From NCBI RefSeq assembly GCF_030056795.1, contig NZ_JASHKQ010000013.1:47431-111430 (forward strand): DNA of 64,000 nt, given 5' to 3'. Of this stretch, positions 43,182 through 52,613 are shown piece after piece. The notes under the pieces are model-generated. The model saw nothing but the letters and a program-made list of their open reading frames with translations, did not search any database and was not told the DNA's origin. A program made the position numbers and the translations under genes. How positions within the stretch are numbered: position 1 is the first letter of the stretch; each line of letters starts with the position of its first letter. Source of the DNA: Rhodococcus sp. IEGM 1381 (GTDB lineage: Bacteria > Actinomycetota > Actinomycetes > Mycobacteriales > Mycobacteriaceae).

Positions 43182-43579
43182 GCAGTGCCAGGCCACCCCG
43201 CGGGGGCGTCCGCCCATTCGAACTCCGCTGATCTCCGTCCTGCCACGCCCCGACCACAGACCCAATAGGAATCTCGTACACGCGCGGTCCAGCCTTCAAG
43301 CTGTTGCAGCGCAACATGATCTGTCGGTACCCCACAACACAACCGTCACCATGCGAATCCGAACTATCGACGGACCAGCAACCACTGCTGAAACAATCGA
43401 GATGACCGCCCGAGCACGTATCATGACACAGCTGCACTACGCCACCGGCCGATCCATCAACGTGGACAATGCAATGGACCGGCCGGGTGCACTCACGGCA
43501 CAATTGCCCTCATATGTACTTATACAAAATACGTCTAGCTTACTTGACTAGGAATTGTCCAATCGACTAGACTAAAGTC
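43182..43579. other. 398-bp gap between the methyltransferase fragment and hicA
   Basis: No gene or RNA is recognised. The first ~320 bp have ordinary GC content without a convincing coding frame; the last ~70 bp are AT-rich and hold the hicA promoter. It is probably debris of the insertion that separates the two 305-bp repeats. Confidence 0.5.
43544..43573 (+). promoter_or_regulatory. hicAB promoter, leaderless
   Basis: -35 TTGACT (43544-43549), an 18-bp spacer, and -10 TAGACT (43568-43573), 6 bp before the hicA ATG. GTCTAG at 43533-43538 and CTAGAC at 43567-43572 form an inverted repeat spanning the promoter, a possible site for autorepression by the antitoxin. Confidence 0.6.
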
Positions 43580-43780
43580 ATGGTTTCCGAGCAGCCCACG
43601 CGGAGAGTGGTCAAGGCCCTCACAGCGGCCGGGTTTACCTCGGTACGCACGGTCGGATCGCACAGTACGTGGGTCTCGGCCGACGGTGCGGTCAAAGTAA
43701 CTGTGCCCGACGGGCATAGGACTATCTCGCCCGGCGTCTACCGCAAGATCCTCGCAGCGATGAAGGAGGCCCAGCAGTGA
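43580..43780 (+). CDS. hicA: HicA-family toxin (mRNA interferase)
   Basis: A 66-aa protein with the double-stranded RNA-binding-like HicA fold: RVVKALTAAGFTSVR, the catalytic-His motif TVGSHSTWVS (His28), and VTVPDGHRTISPGVYRKIL. HicA cleaves mRNA and is neutralised by HicB. It is expressed from a leaderless promoter and overlaps hicB by GTGA. It sits in the segment enclosed by the 305-bp repeats, as expected for a mobile or stabilising module. Confidence 0.88.
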   Translation: MVSEQPTRRVVKALTAAGFTSVRTVGSHSTWVSADGAVKVTVPDGHRTISPGVYRKILAAMKEAQQ

Positions 43781-44163
43781 GCAAGACCTATTCGGTGTCG
43801 GTGACCAGGGACGGCAAGTGGTGGATGATCGTTGTCCCCGAACTCGATGCCCTCACCCAGGCGCGTCGCGTCCACGATGTCCCCACAGCGGCGAAAGAGC
43901 TCATCGCCCTCGAAACCGGTGTCGCCCTCGCCGACGTCGAGATCGACCAGCACATCGAGCTCGAACCCGGGGGGGAGGATCTGGCAGTTCGTATCGCCGA
44001 GATCGCGACGCAACGAGCGCAGCTGGCCGAGGACGAAGCCCGTGTCAGAGCGAGCACCGAGGCCTTCGCCAAGAAACTCGCCGATGCCCAGGTGCCCGTC
44101 CGAGACATCGGCGCGCTGCTCGGCGTGACTTTCCAACGGGCCAGTCAACTCGTCAACAGCTGA
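43777..44163 (+). CDS. hicB: HicB-family antitoxin
   Basis: A 128-aa protein. The N-terminal partial RNase H-like domain reads YSVSVTRDGKWWMIVVPELD, followed by DVPTAAKELIALETGV; the C terminus has a helix-turn-helix-like segment (VRDIGALLGVTFQRASQLV), suited to autoregulation. An AAGGAGG ribosome-binding site lies inside hicA and the GTG start overlaps its stop, so the antitoxin is translated with the toxin. Confidence 0.85.
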   Translation: MSKTYSVSVTRDGKWWMIVVPELDALTQARRVHDVPTAAKELIALETGVALADVEIDQHIELEPGGEDLAVRIAEIATQRAQLAEDEARVRASTEAFAKKLADAQVPVRDIGALLGVTFQRASQLVNS

Positions 44164-44204
44164 TCCCAGAAATTCGGAGCGGCAAAGCTTTGGCGGGAAA
44201 ACGC

Positions 44205-44210
44205 TATCGT
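44205..44210 (+). promoter_or_regulatory. predicted -10 of the DUF6924 gene, leaderless
   Basis: TATCGT ends 7 bp before the ATG at 44218. Confidence 0.4.
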
Positions 44211-44217
44211 CGTAGCT

Positions 44218-45033
44218 ATGCCAACTCTCCCAGAAGGCCAATCCTTACTGATCCGTACGCATTTCGGTGATGCCAAGGCATGGGAACTGGTCGCGAGGGA
44301 AGCTCAAGCGATGCACACTCAGGCCGGGGGGATCGAAGCCCAAAGCATCCTCACGGTGGTCGACAACCCTGAGTTCGTGGATCTTTCGGTCGCGGACCTT
44401 GTCGGTTCGATCGACTCGCCGCTGCCTGACTACTTTTTCGTCGTCGACAGGCACGCGTGTGACGACGCCGAGCATCCCATCCTCGTGGTAGCACCGAAAC
44501 GGGATCCGTCGGACGCGGGCGCTCCGTTCCGTGTGGTCCCACGACTCCTTGCCACAATCGAAAGCAATTTGGCCGTCGCGAACTTGAGCTTCGAGGAGTT
44601 ACGCGACGATTCGGATTCGGACGGCGTGTACAGAGGAGCCCCGTCGACGAACGTGACGGAGCGGGAGATCAGCAATGAGACTCTGCTCGACGCCGCCTAC
44701 GCGGCGGATGACTCGCCGACAGTGATGCAACTAAGGGTGGACCTTTCTCTGAGTAGTGCCACCACTGTGTGGACGGCACTGGTCAGAGATGATCTGGTCG
44801 ACAGTTACAACGCTATCGTGAGTCAGCCATACCGGCTCGAGTTGATCGTCGGATACGAAGACGCGCTCGAAGTTCTCTCTCAGGGAGGTTCGGGGCTGGC
44901 GATCCACGTCCCGGCTCCGAGAAGCTACTGGTCGATATTTCTGGACCCCGACGATCTGTCCCTGCGGGCGGCGATGAAGGTCTTCTATCCGCAGCAAGCG
45001 AACCCGCGACGTCGCCGGGCCGCCAATTCGTGA
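44218..45033 (+). CDS. DUF6924-domain protein
   Basis: A 271-aa protein. The first ~140 residues (SLLIRTHFGDAKAWELVARE, YFFVVDRHACDDAEHPILVV, FRVVPRLLATIESNLAVANL) match DUF6924, a family of unknown function common near phage-like or immunity-type genes. The second half is not recognised. It lies 54 bp after hicB and within the repeat-flanked insert, so it may be cargo. The stop overlaps a GTG that begins the VOC fragment. Confidence 0.7.
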   Translation: MPTLPEGQSLLIRTHFGDAKAWELVAREAQAMHTQAGGIEAQSILTVVDNPEFVDLSVADLVGSIDSPLPDYFFVVDRHACDDAEHPILVVAPKRDPSDAGAPFRVVPRLLATIESNLAVANLSFEELRDDSDSDGVYRGAPSTNVTEREISNETLLDAAYAADDSPTVMQLRVDLSLSSATTVWTALVRDDLVDSYNAIVSQPYRLELIVGYEDALEVLSQGGSGLAIHVPAPRSYWSIFLDPDDLSLRAAMKVFYPQQANPRRRRAANS

Positions 45034-45284
45034 CGGCGATGCTGGTCACCGCGATGTTCGGTCGGTCACGAGCGACTCGGGTGACCGAGGAGTTGTTCGA
45101 CGCCGCGTACGCACGGTTGGTCGGCAGCCGCATCGAACACTCGGCCGATCCTCGGATGACCCAGCCCGGCACTGTCAACACCGCTCACTGTGGCCGCGGG
45201 GTGTGTTTCCGCGACCCCACCGGGCACTTCCTCGAAATGCTCACGCACTCGTATCTGACAGGGCAGGGCGAGCCGGTACGGTAA
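45030..45284 (+). pseudogene. 3' fragment of the VOC gene
   Basis: From 45078 the frame repeats the second half of the VOC protein (VTEELFDAAYARLVGSRIEH, then VCFRDPTGHFLEMLTHSYLT) and ends like it. The N-terminal half is absent; upstream codons come from junction sequence starting at a GTG overlapping the previous stop. An 84-aa product could be made, but half a VOC domain is unlikely to be active alone unless it dimerises. Confidence 0.75.
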
Positions 45285-45382
45285 CTACCGTGGCCGAGCC
45301 GGAGCATGTTTCGATGACGAGGACCGCTTACGACACCGTTGCGGAGAGCTACGCCGAACTCGTTCGCGAAGAACTCGACGGC
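45078..45382 (+). repeat. right copy of the 305-bp direct repeat
   Basis: Partner of 42808-43112, offset 2270 bp, same orientation, no gaps, roughly 84% identical by hand count. Here the methyltransferase part is complete and the VOC part truncated, the mirror image of the left copy. Confidence 0.85.
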
Positions 45383-45928
45383 CGGCATCTCGAGCACGGA
45401 CTGTTGGCGACATTCGCAGACCGAGTGCCGGGCGGACACGTTCTGGAAGTGGGATGTGGATCCGGTCGCATCACCGATCACCTGCACCGCCTCGGCCTTG
45501 AGGTGGCCGGAATCGATTTGTCGCCCAACATGATCGAGGTTGCGCGGCGCGATTACCCGCACCTGCGATTCCACGTCGGGTCGATGGAGGCGTTGGTTGC
45601 GGGGGACGGCTCGCTCGCCGGAATCGTGGCCTGGTACTCGATCATCCACACTCCTCCCGAGCAGCTGCCTGCGGTCTTCGCGGAACTGAACCGAGTGCTG
45701 ATGCCGGACGGGCTATTGCTGCTGGCATTTCAATCCGGCGACGAGCGGGTGCGACTCGAACATGTCTACGGACACTCGGTTTCGTACGACGCCTATCGTC
45801 TCGATTCCGATGCGATCGAGACCATGCTCGTCGAGGCGAACTTCGCGGTGGACGTCCGCGTGCATCGAGCGCCGATGGGATACGAGTCGACGCCCCAGGC
45901 ATTCCTGCTGGCACGCAAGCGATCGTGA
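45290..45928 (+). CDS. class I SAM-dependent methyltransferase
   Basis: A 212-aa protein. Motif I is HVLEVGCGSGRITDHL; motif II-like VAGIDLSPNMIEVARRDYP; motif IV GIVAWYSIIHTPPEQLPAVF; then LMPDGLLLLAFQSGDE. It resembles small-molecule methyltransferases of the UbiE/BioC type. GTG 45290 is 5 bp after the VOC fragment and overlaps the next gene (GTGA). The N-terminal 93 bp are duplicated at 43020-43112. Confidence 0.9.
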   Translation: MAEPEHVSMTRTAYDTVAESYAELVREELDGRHLEHGLLATFADRVPGGHVLEVGCGSGRITDHLHRLGLEVAGIDLSPNMIEVARRDYPHLRFHVGSMEALVAGDGSLAGIVAWYSIIHTPPEQLPAVFAELNRVLMPDGLLLLAFQSGDERVRLEHVYGHSVSYDAYRLDSDAIETMLVEANFAVDVRVHRAPMGYESTPQAFLLARKRS

Positions 45929-46494
45929 TCTTCGGACCCGGCGTCTCTCTGCAGTCTCGTCCCGCCCGAATTGTCGTCGCGGGGACGCCCGGTTCCGGCA
46001 AGACCGCGCTGGCCACTCGCATCGGGTCGATACTCGGTATCGAACACGTCGAGATCGACGGCCTGTTCCATGGTCCGAATTGGACGCCGCGCCCCACCTT
46101 CGAGTCGGATGTGGACAAGTTTCTCGCGCGGCCGTCGTGGATTACCGAGTGGCAGTACACCAAGGTCCGAGACCGTCTCGCTGATCGGGCAGACCTGTTC
46201 CTTTGGCTCGACCTGCCGCGTTCAACAGTCATGCGGCAGGTGACAATTCGGACCTTGCGACGCAGGTTCGGCAGACATGAGCTGTGGAACGGCAACATCG
46301 AGCCGCCGTTGCACCGGATCTTCTTCGATCGCGAGTACATCGTCCGGTGGGCCTGGAGCACTTACCGGCTGACGACCGAGCGGGTGCAGCGACTGAGTGT
46401 GCGCCGTCCGGAGCTGGCGATCGTTCGATTCCGGTCGCACAGCGACGTGGACGCGTGGATTGCGCACCAGCTCATACCTCTGACTCGGCCCTGA
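45925..46494 (+). CDS. P-loop kinase-like protein (adenylate kinase/DNA topology modulation FlaR-like)
   Basis: A 189-aa protein with Walker A in IVVAGTPGSGKTALATRIG, EIDGLFHGPNW (substrate-site), and the RLADRADLFLWLDLPRSTVM strand. Arg-rich lid residues follow (RTLRRRFGRHELWNGN). FlaR-like proteins of this size are small nucleotide kinases of unclear substrate. GTG 45925 overlaps the methyltransferase stop, so both are one operon. Confidence 0.88.
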   Translation: MIFGPGVSLQSRPARIVVAGTPGSGKTALATRIGSILGIEHVEIDGLFHGPNWTPRPTFESDVDKFLARPSWITEWQYTKVRDRLADRADLFLWLDLPRSTVMRQVTIRTLRRRFGRHELWNGNIEPPLHRIFFDREYIVRWAWSTYRLTTERVQRLSVRRPELAIVRFRSHSDVDAWIAHQLIPLTRP

Positions 46495-46507
46495 GCGAGA
46501 GGTGCAG

Positions 46508-47194
46508 TCAGCAACCCAATTGCGTTGCGAGAGAATCGATCGAGTCGACGTGATAGGTCCAGTCGGCCTCCGCAACGAGATCGGTGGTCTGACTCGGTCC
46601 GTGTTCGAGTGGCCGGGCGACGAAGGCGGTAGCGAAGCCGCAGTCTGCAGCCGCAGCGAGATCACTGTTGTGTGCGGCGACCATCATGCACTCGCTCGGC
46701 TCCAGACCGAGAATGTCCGCGGTACGCAGATACGCGTCGGGCGTGGGTTTGTACGCCTGGACCGGTTCTGCGCCGAGGATTGCATCCCACGGCAGTCCGG
46801 CGTTCTTGGCCATGTCGAGCAGCAGTGAGATGTTCCCGTTCGAGAGCGGGGCGATGACGAATTCGGTATGAAGCCGGGTGAGTCCGGGCACCGAATCCGG
46901 CCAGGGATCCAATCGATGCCACGCCTGGTTCAATGCGGCAATGCGATCCTCGGCCGGCCGAATGTCGAACTCTGCCAACACGACTCGGAGCGATTCCAGA
47001 TGCAGTACGTCGAGCCGGGTGAAGGGCCTGCGGCCGGACCGAACCTCCTCCATCGCCGGCTGGTACATGCTGCGCCAGCGGTCTGCGAAGGAGTAGCTGT
47101 CGACATCCGGCCCACACTGATTTCGGACCTCGCGGGCGATGCTGGTACGCCAGTCGACGACGGTGCCGAACACGTCGAACAGAAGTGCCCTCAA
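46508..47194 (-). CDS. haloacid dehalogenase type II family hydrolase
   Basis: A 228-aa HAD protein: motif I LLFDVFGTVVDWR (nucleophile Asp), motif II PLSNGN, motif III QAYKPTPDAY (Lys) and motif IV MMVAAHNSDLAAAADCG. The type II haloacid dehalogenase signature AAHxxDLxxA is present. The start is a TTG (47194) with an AAGGAG ribosome-binding site, and it overlaps the stop of the upstream DUF1707 gene as TTGA, an unusual but well-supported start. The substrate may be a haloacid or a phosphate ester. Confidence 0.88.
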   Translation of the reverse strand: MRALLFDVFGTVVDWRTSIAREVRNQCGPDVDSYSFADRWRSMYQPAMEEVRSGRRPFTRLDVLHLESLRVVLAEFDIRPAEDRIAALNQAWHRLDPWPDSVPGLTRLHTEFVIAPLSNGNISLLLDMAKNAGLPWDAILGAEPVQAYKPTPDAYLRTADILGLEPSECMMVAAHNSDLAAAADCGFATAFVARPLEHGPSQTTDLVAEADWTYHVDSIDSLATQLGC

Positions 47195-47613
47195 CGCTCC
47201 TTCTTCTTTTTCTTCGGACTCTTCGAATGTCCGCTTGCGGACAGCAGTGCACCAGCGAGCGGGATGAGGAGGAAGAAGAGCCACTTGCTCTCGAAATCGG
47301 TGAGGAAGAACAAGGCCAACGAACCGAAGATGACCAGCGGCATGACCACTGCGCGCCAATCGAGACCGCCGCCGGTCTCGGCCGGAGCAGGCGACTGCCC
47401 GAGCCGAGCAGGCGTGTGCGGCGGTGTCGACGCGGCGGGGAGGTCGACGAATACCGTGTCGAGCTCCCCGCGCGTCGTGGCAGAAGCGATAGTGGCGCTG
47501 CGCTCGTCGAACTCGGGGACCGTGAGTCGTCCCTCGCTGAAGTGCAGGCTCAGCGCGTCGAGCGCCTTTTCCCGATCAGCAGTACCGATACGAATTTCCG
47601 GAAGCTCGGACAT
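47191..47613 (-). CDS. DUF1707 domain membrane protein
   Basis: A 140-aa protein. The N-terminal ~55 residues (IRIGTADREKALDALSLHFS, then GRLTVPEFDERSATI) are a DUF1707 SHOCT-like domain. A proline linker leads to two membrane segments (AVVMPLVIFGSLALFFL, and WLFFLLIPLAGALL) and a lysine-rich tail (KSPKKKKKER). The function is unknown. Translation is coupled to the dehalogenase gene. Confidence 0.88.
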   Translation of the reverse strand: MSELPEIRIGTADREKALDALSLHFSEGRLTVPEFDERSATIASATTRGELDTVFVDLPAASTPPHTPARLGQSPAPAETGGGLDWRAVVMPLVIFGSLALFFLTDFESKWLFFLLIPLAGALLSASGHSKSPKKKKKER

Positions 47614-47619
47614 CGCTAC

Positions 47620-47625
47620 AGGGTA
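47620..47625 (-). promoter_or_regulatory. predicted -10 of the DUF1707 gene, leaderless
   Basis: On the minus strand TACCCT ends 6 bp before ATG 47613. Confidence 0.4.
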
Positions 47626-47679
47626 ACGCTATCCACGGCCTGGATTCGAGCTGAAATTCGCATCGCTACCGATATGTCG

Positions 47680-49482
47680 CTATTTGATTTCTGTGAGGAC
47701 GGTGCCTTGGGTGATGGCGTCGCCTGCGGTGACGCTCAGGCCGGTGATGGTGCCGCCTTTGTGGGCGGTGACGGGGTTTTCCATTTTCATCGCTTCCAGG
47801 ACAGCGATGAGGTCACCGGATTCGACACTCTGGCCTTCGGTGACGGCGACCTTGACCACGGTCCCCTGCATCGGTGCGGTCACCGCATCACCGGACGCGG
47901 CTCCGGCACCGGCACCGCCTCGGGTGCGGGCTTTCGGTTTACGCCGCACCGCGCCGGCAGGCCCGTTGCCGTTGCCACCGCCGCCGAGGGAGAGTTCCCC
48001 GGGGAGGGAGACCTCGACGCGGCGGCCACCGACCTCGACGACCACCTGCTGGCGGGGCAGTGGGTCCTCGTCGTCGTCGAGGGGCTGCCCTGCGGTGAAC
48101 GGAGGAACCTGGTTGTCCCATTCGGTTTCGATCCAGCGGGTGTGGACGGAGAACGAGTCCCCGTCGCCGATGAACGCCGGGTCGGAGACCACCGCGGCGT
48201 GGAACGGGATGACCGTCGCCAACCCTTGGACATCGAATTCGGCCAATGCGCGACGCGAGCGGGCGAGCGCTTGTTCGCGGGTGGCTCCGGTGACGATGAG
48301 CTTGGCGAGCATCGAATCGAACTGGCCACCGATCACCGAGCCGGATTCGACACCGGAGTCGACGCGCACACCCGGGCCGGAGGGGGCGGTGAAGGTGGTG
48401 ACCGGTCCGGGGGCGGGCAGGAATCCACGGCCGGCGTCTTCGCCGTTGATCCGGAACTCGAAGGAATGCCCTCGCGGTTCGGGATCTTCGGTGATGGACA
48501 GTTCCTCGCCGTTGGCGATACGGAACTGCTGCAGGACCAGGTCGATGCCGGAGGTTTCCTCGGTGACGGGGTGTTCGACCTGCAGGCGGGTGTTGACCTC
48601 GAGGAAGCTCACGAGTCCGTCTTGGCCGACGAGGTATTCGACGGTCCCGGCGCCGTAGTAGCCGGCTTCGAGGCAGATGGCTTTGGCGCTGGAGTGGATT
48701 TCTTTGCGTTGGGCGTCGGTGAGGAACGGGGCGGGGGCTTCTTCGACGAGTTTCTGGAAGCGGCGTTGCAGGGAGCAGTCGCGGGTGCCGGCGACGATGA
48801 CGTTGCCGTGCTGATCGGCGATGACCTGCGCTTCGACGTGGCGGGGCTTGTCGAGGTAGCGCTCGACGAAGCATTCCCCACGCCCGAACGCGGCGACGGC
48901 TTCGCGGGTGGCGGAGTCGAACAGTTCGGGGATTTCCTCGCGGGTGCGGGCGACTTTCATGCCGCGGCCGCCGCCACCGAATGCGGCTTTGATCGCGATG
49001 GGGAGGCCGTGTTCGTCGGCGAAGGCGAGGATTTCGTCGGCGCCCTTGACCGGTTCGGAGGTGCCGGGGACGGAGGGGGCTTTCGCGCGGGCGGCGATGT
49101 GGCGGGCGGTGACCTTGTCGCCGAGGTCGCGGATCGATTGTGGGGACGGTCCGATCCAGATCAGTCCTGCGTCGATGACGGCTTGGGCGAAGTCGGCGTT
49201 CTCGGAGAGGAATCCGTAGCCGGGGTGGATGGCGTCGGCTCCGGACTTGGCGGCGGCGTCGAGGATTTTGTCGATCACCAGATACGACTCCGCTGATGTC
49301 TGGCCACCGAGGGCGAATGCTTCGTCGGCGAGGCGTACGAACGGGGCATCGGCATCGGGCTCGGCGTAGACAGCGACACTGCCCAACCCGGCATCAGCAG
49401 CCGCACGGATCACCCGCACCGCGATCTCACCACGATTGGCAACAAGAACCTTGGTGATCTGAGCACTGGCATGGCTGGGCAC
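47680..49482 (-). CDS. accA3: acyl-CoA carboxylase alpha subunit (biotin carboxylase + biotin carrier)
   Basis: A 600-aa protein. Biotin carboxylase: [49 protein letters not shown] (ATP grasp), [18 protein letters not shown]-terminal carrier: [11 protein letters not shown] with the biotinylated Lys about 35 residues from the end. It loads CO2 on biotin for the beta subunits AccD5 and others, providing malonyl-, methylmalonyl- and long-chain carboxyacyl-CoA for mycolic and methyl-branched lipids. The GTG start 49482 has an AGGAGG ribosome-binding site. It is the Rv3285 orthologue, though the PapA-like gene now separates it from the sufE-like/sseA pair. Confidence 0.97.
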   Translation of the reverse strand: MPSHASAQITKVLVANRGEIAVRVIRAAADAGLGSVAVYAEPDADAPFVRLADEAFALGGQTSAESYLVIDKILDAAAKSGADAIHPGYGFLSENADFAQAVIDAGLIWIGPSPQSIRDLGDKVTARHIAARAKAPSVPGTSEPVKGADEILAFADEHGLPIAIKAAFGGGGRGMKVARTREEIPELFDSATREAVAAFGRGECFVERYLDKPRHVEAQVIADQHGNVIVAGTRDCSLQRRFQKLVEEAPAPFLTDAQRKEIHSSAKAICLEAGYYGAGTVEYLVGQDGLVSFLEVNTRLQVEHPVTEETSGIDLVLQQFRIANGEELSITEDPEPRGHSFEFRINGEDAGRGFLPAPGPVTTFTAPSGPGVRVDSGVESGSVIGGQFDSMLAKLIVTGATREQALARSRRALAEFDVQGLATVIPFHAAVVSDPAFIGDGDSFSVHTRWIETEWDNQVPPFTAGQPLDDDEDPLPRQQVVVEVGGRRVEVSLPGELSLGGGGNGNGPAGAVRRKPKARTRGGAGAGAASGDAVTAPMQGTVVKVAVTEGQSVESGDLIAVLEAMKMENPVTAHKGGTITGLSVTAGDAITQGTVLTEIK

Positions 49483-49592
49483 TGAGCCTCCTACGGATGT
49501 ATTTTCATCGTTGCGAACGTCACGTCGGAGTCTAAGCACCGGCCCCCTCATCGCTGTAATCGGACTGCACCGCCGCGCCGAGTGGACCTGGG

Positions 49593-51062
49593 CTACTGAC
49601 TGGTAGCGATCCGACTGCTGTCGATGTGGCCGTCACGGAACGGCTCGGGGGCGGTGCCGGGGATCCGGGCGATCCCGGTGTCCGCGACTTCTGTCAGCAG
49701 TCTGCGCAGGGCGCCGATGTACTCGTGGACCCGTGCCGTGGCCTGCTCTGTGTTGGGGTAACGAGCAGCGATGTTGATCCCCTGCGGGGTGCGGTTGATC
49801 CACACGTACACGTCGTGTTGATACTGCTTGCTGCGTAGCGCACGGGCATTCCAGTCCGGCCAGTGCTCGGCCGCAGGCGCAAACCGCACGTCCATGAACG
49901 AGACGACGAAACGTGGGCGGGCGGAGTAGCCGAGAGTGGTGAACACCCGATCGAGAGGAACGCGGGCGATCGGTTTGGTCTTCTTCACTTCCGCCGAGGC
50001 GGCTGCGATCACCGAACCGAACGAACCGTCGCCGTCGATGTCGAAGGAGATGGGGCACAGTCCGACGAACCATCCCAGCGCGGATGCCCACTGAGGTTCG
50101 TCGCGGGTGTGCACCGGAGTAACCGTGCGGAAGCGAGTTCCGCCGCCCAGCTCGCCGGCGGTGATGGCCAGGACCGCGAGCAGTCCGGCGAACAGGCTGT
50201 GTCCTGTCTTACGGCAGGCCGTCGAGAACGAGTCGGCCTGCTCGGCGTCGAGCACCCACGCGGACAGACCGCCTTGCGGCACGTCCTCCGGGCTCGGATC
50301 GCCGATATCGAGCGGAAACGCAGGTAATTCACCGTCGCCGTCGACGAGGAAGTCCCGCCACATTCTCACCGCATCGTGAGAATGCTCGAGTTCGGCATGA
50401 CGCTCGCGTTCGGAGGAACCGAAATCGAGGTAACTGCCGGCCTCGAACAGGGCGGCAGGCGGGCCACCGAGTTCCTCTCCGTACAGGGCGGCGATCTCGT
50501 GCGCGACCAGAACCGTGGACAGACCGTCGATGATCGAATGATCGGCCGCGAAGAACACGGTGATCGGGCGCGTGTCGTCGAGCGGTTCGAGAGTGACGAA
50601 GGCGTACGCGGGCCAGATCAGCGGTGAGGTGAACTCGTCGAACAGATATTGCAGGTGCTCGAAGACTTCACTCGACTGGCTGCACCGCTCCTGCTCCACC
50701 TGCCAGATGCCGATGGCTCCTTCTGCGGCGGTCACCCGCGACATCTCGCCCGTCGTCTCGTCGATCGACGCACTCGAGCGCATGGCTTCGTGCCGGTCGA
50801 TCCAGTTGAGAACCGCTTGCCGGAATGCGGGCTTGTTCAGGGGGCCTGCGACCTCGAAAGCCGCGCCGAGCCACGATTCTCGGCCACGACGGGGACTGCT
50901 CAGACTCGTACGAAGGTGCGCCTCGTGGACGTAGGACGTCGGTCGAGTGTCCGAACGCCACCCTGCGGCCTCAGGAGTGCGTGCCTGCGGGCCGACGCTG
51001 GGTATCCACTCGGTGAGCGTGCCTGCGGGAACCGCGTAGTCCGCTAACTCCGTGAACTCCAT
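49593..51062 (-). CDS. PapA-like condensation-fold acyltransferase (copy 1)
   Basis: A 489-aa protein of the condensation/CoA-dependent acyltransferase fold. The active-site motif reads [13 protein letters not shown] (DHxxxDG; the first His of HHxxxDG is Asp). [14 protein letters not shown] and [20 protein letters not shown] are conserved with the other three copies. PapA proteins transfer acyl groups onto sugar or polyketide alcohols in glycolipids. It lies between the sufE-like gene and accA3, apart from the other copies. Start ATG 51062 ([16 protein letters not shown]) is chosen because the family begins the same way (compare 56917); GTG 51092 is possible. Confidence 0.9.
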   Translation of the reverse strand: MEFTELADYAVPAGTLTEWIPSVGPQARTPEAAGWRSDTRPTSYVHEAHLRTSLSSPRRGRESWLGAAFEVAGPLNKPAFRQAVLNWIDRHEAMRSSASIDETTGEMSRVTAAEGAIGIWQVEQERCSQSSEVFEHLQYLFDEFTSPLIWPAYAFVTLEPLDDTRPITVFFAADHSIIDGLSTVLVAHEIAALYGEELGGPPAALFEAGSYLDFGSSERERHAELEHSHDAVRMWRDFLVDGDGELPAFPLDIGDPSPEDVPQGGLSAWVLDAEQADSFSTACRKTGHSLFAGLLAVLAITAGELGGGTRFRTVTPVHTRDEPQWASALGWFVGLCPISFDIDGDGSFGSVIAAASAEVKKTKPIARVPLDRVFTTLGYSARPRFVVSFMDVRFAPAAEHWPDWNARALRSKQYQHDVYVWINRTPQGINIAARYPNTEQATARVHEYIGALRRLLTEVADTGIARIPGTAPEPFRDGHIDSSRIATSQ

Positions 51063-51143
51063 GTCGGCAGCAACCAGCCTTCGTTCGACCACATCAGGGG
51101 TGAGGGTGAATAGAGCATCGACGCTCGTTCGAGGAGTCTACCG

Positions 51144-51153
51144 ATCACGTGAT
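51144..51153. repeat. 10-bp palindrome ATCACGTGAT
   Basis: A perfect palindrome in the 122-bp gap upstream of PapA-like copy 1. It is a weak candidate operator. Confidence 0.25.
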
Positions 51154-51184
51154 GTATCGATCAAGACGACAGCGGCGTGCGCAG

Positions 51185-51598
51185 TCAGCGCAGGTGCCGC
51201 TTGATCCGAGCCAACATCGCCGACATCCCGCGCAGCCGCAACGGGCTGACCGCATCGCTCAGCCCGAGAGCCGAGTAGAAGTCGTCCGGCACATCGAGAA
51301 TCTGCTCAGCGCTGAGCCCGTCGAGCCCCTGCGCGAGGATCGAGGCGAACCCGCGGGTGGTCGGGGCTTCGGGCGGGGCGCTGAAGTACAGACGAATCTG
51401 CGTCGGGTCACCGGCATCGACCGACAGGAACAGCGGCGACTGGCACTCCGGCACCGGCTCCATCGCATCCTGAGCCAAGTGCTCCGGCAGGGGAGGGAGT
51501 TCTCGACTGAACTCCAGCAGCAGCTGCAGCTTGTCTTGTCCCTCCACCGCGGCGAAGTCCTCGACTATCTCGGCGAGTGATTCCGGAAGCGCGCTCAT
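51185..51598 (-). CDS. SufE-like sulfur-acceptor protein
   Basis: A 137-aa protein of the SufE/CsdE family: [20 protein letters not shown], then [12 protein letters not shown], with the acceptor Cys in the place used by SufE, and [20 protein letters not shown]. It accepts persulfide sulfur from a desulfurase or sulfurtransferase and enhances it. The start ATG 51598 overlaps the sseA stop (ATGA), the same pairing as Rv3283-Rv3284. Confidence 0.92.
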   Translation of the reverse strand: MSALPESLAEIVEDFAAVEGQDKLQLLLEFSRELPPLPEHLAQDAMEPVPECQSPLFLSVDAGDPTQIRLYFSAPPEAPTTRGFASILAQGLDGLSAEQILDVPDDFYSALGLSDAVSPLRLRGMSAMLARIKRHLR

Positions 51599-52491
51599 CG
51601 AGTGGCCGGTGCCGATCCGGGCTCCTCGCCTTTGGCGATCGGAACTCGAACGGCGTTGCCCCATTCGGTCCACGAGCCGTCGTAGTTGCGGACCGAGTCG
51701 TAACCCAGCAGATGGGTCAGAACGAACCAGGTGTGGCTCGACCTCTCACCGATACGGCAGTACGCGATCACGTCGTCGGTTGCGGAGGTACCGGCGTAGA
51801 TCTCGTCCAATTCCTTGCGTGAGCGGAAGCGTCCATCGGGCGCGGCCGCCTTGGCCCAGGGGATGCTGACGGCAGTGGGAATGTGCCCGCCGCGCAATGC
51901 GCCTTCTTCCGGGTAATCGGGCATGTGGGTGCGTTCGCCGGTGTACTCGGCGGGGGAGCGCACGTCGATCAGCGGCACCGTGCCGAGTGAGCCGAGCACA
52001 TCGGACGCGAACGCGCGAATGGGTGCGTCGTTACGTTCGATCACCGGGTAATCGGTTTCCGGGAACTCGGGTACGTCGAGAGTGGTGTCGCGATTTTCGG
52101 ACAGCCAGGCGTCGCGCCCACCGTCGAGCAGACGCACGTCCTGATGACCGAACAGGGTGAACACCCACAGCGCGTAGGCAGCCCACCAGTTGCTCTTGTC
52201 GCCGTAGACGACGATGGTGTCGTCTCGCGAAATGCCCTTGCGGCTCATCAGTTTCGCGAACTGGTCGCCATCGATGTAGTCGCGGGTGACCGGGTCGTTG
52301 AGGTCCAGATGCCAGTCGATCTTGACCGCGCCGGGGATGTGGCCGACGTCGTAGAGCAACACGTCCTCGTCGGATTCGACGACGCGGAGGCCCGGGGTAC
52401 CGAGATGGGCGGAGAGCCATTCGTTCGATACGAGTCGATCCGGATGCGCATAGTCGGCGTACGTTGCGTTGGAATCGGTTGGTACAGGCAC
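51595..52491 (-). CDS. sseA: thiosulfate sulfurtransferase (rhodanese)
   Basis: A 298-aa tandem rhodanese. The N-terminal domain is inactive ([20 protein letters not shown], Asp in place of Cys); the C-terminal domain has the catalytic Cys in [18 protein letters not shown]. It moves sulfane sulfur, here most likely to the SufE-like partner. GTG 52491 follows a TAGGAG ribosome-binding site. It is the first gene of the sseA-sufE pair and lies next to the start of the acyltransferase island. Confidence 0.93.
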   Translation of the reverse strand: MPVPTDSNATYADYAHPDRLVSNEWLSAHLGTPGLRVVESDEDVLLYDVGHIPGAVKIDWHLDLNDPVTRDYIDGDQFAKLMSRKGISRDDTIVVYGDKSNWWAAYALWVFTLFGHQDVRLLDGGRDAWLSENRDTTLDVPEFPETDYPVIERNDAPIRAFASDVLGSLGTVPLIDVRSPAEYTGERTHMPDYPEEGALRGGHIPTAVSIPWAKAAAPDGRFRSRKELDEIYAGTSATDDVIAYCRIGERSSHTWFVLTHLLGYDSVRNYDGSWTEWGNAVRVPIAKGEEPGSAPATR

Positions 52492-52613
52492 GTATCGGCT
52501 CCTACGGAAGATATTCGTCTGGCGGCCCGCCCGGGGGTGAACGGTCTGCACCGTCGATCCTATGCGGTATCGCCGCCGAGAGGTGCGAGCGGAGCCTGCT
52601 GATCTGAGTGCGG

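Noticed and set aside
43131..43579. Possible phage attachment site or integrase remnant next to the methyltransferase fragment
   Set aside because: No integrase-like coding sequence, no tRNA and no short repeated core were found; the 305-bp repeats explain the structure better.
47185..49296. A 703-codon open frame on the plus strand opposite accA3
   Set aside because: Low-complexity Gly/Asp/Glu translation produced by the GC-rich codon pattern of accA3; accA3 has full domain evidence.
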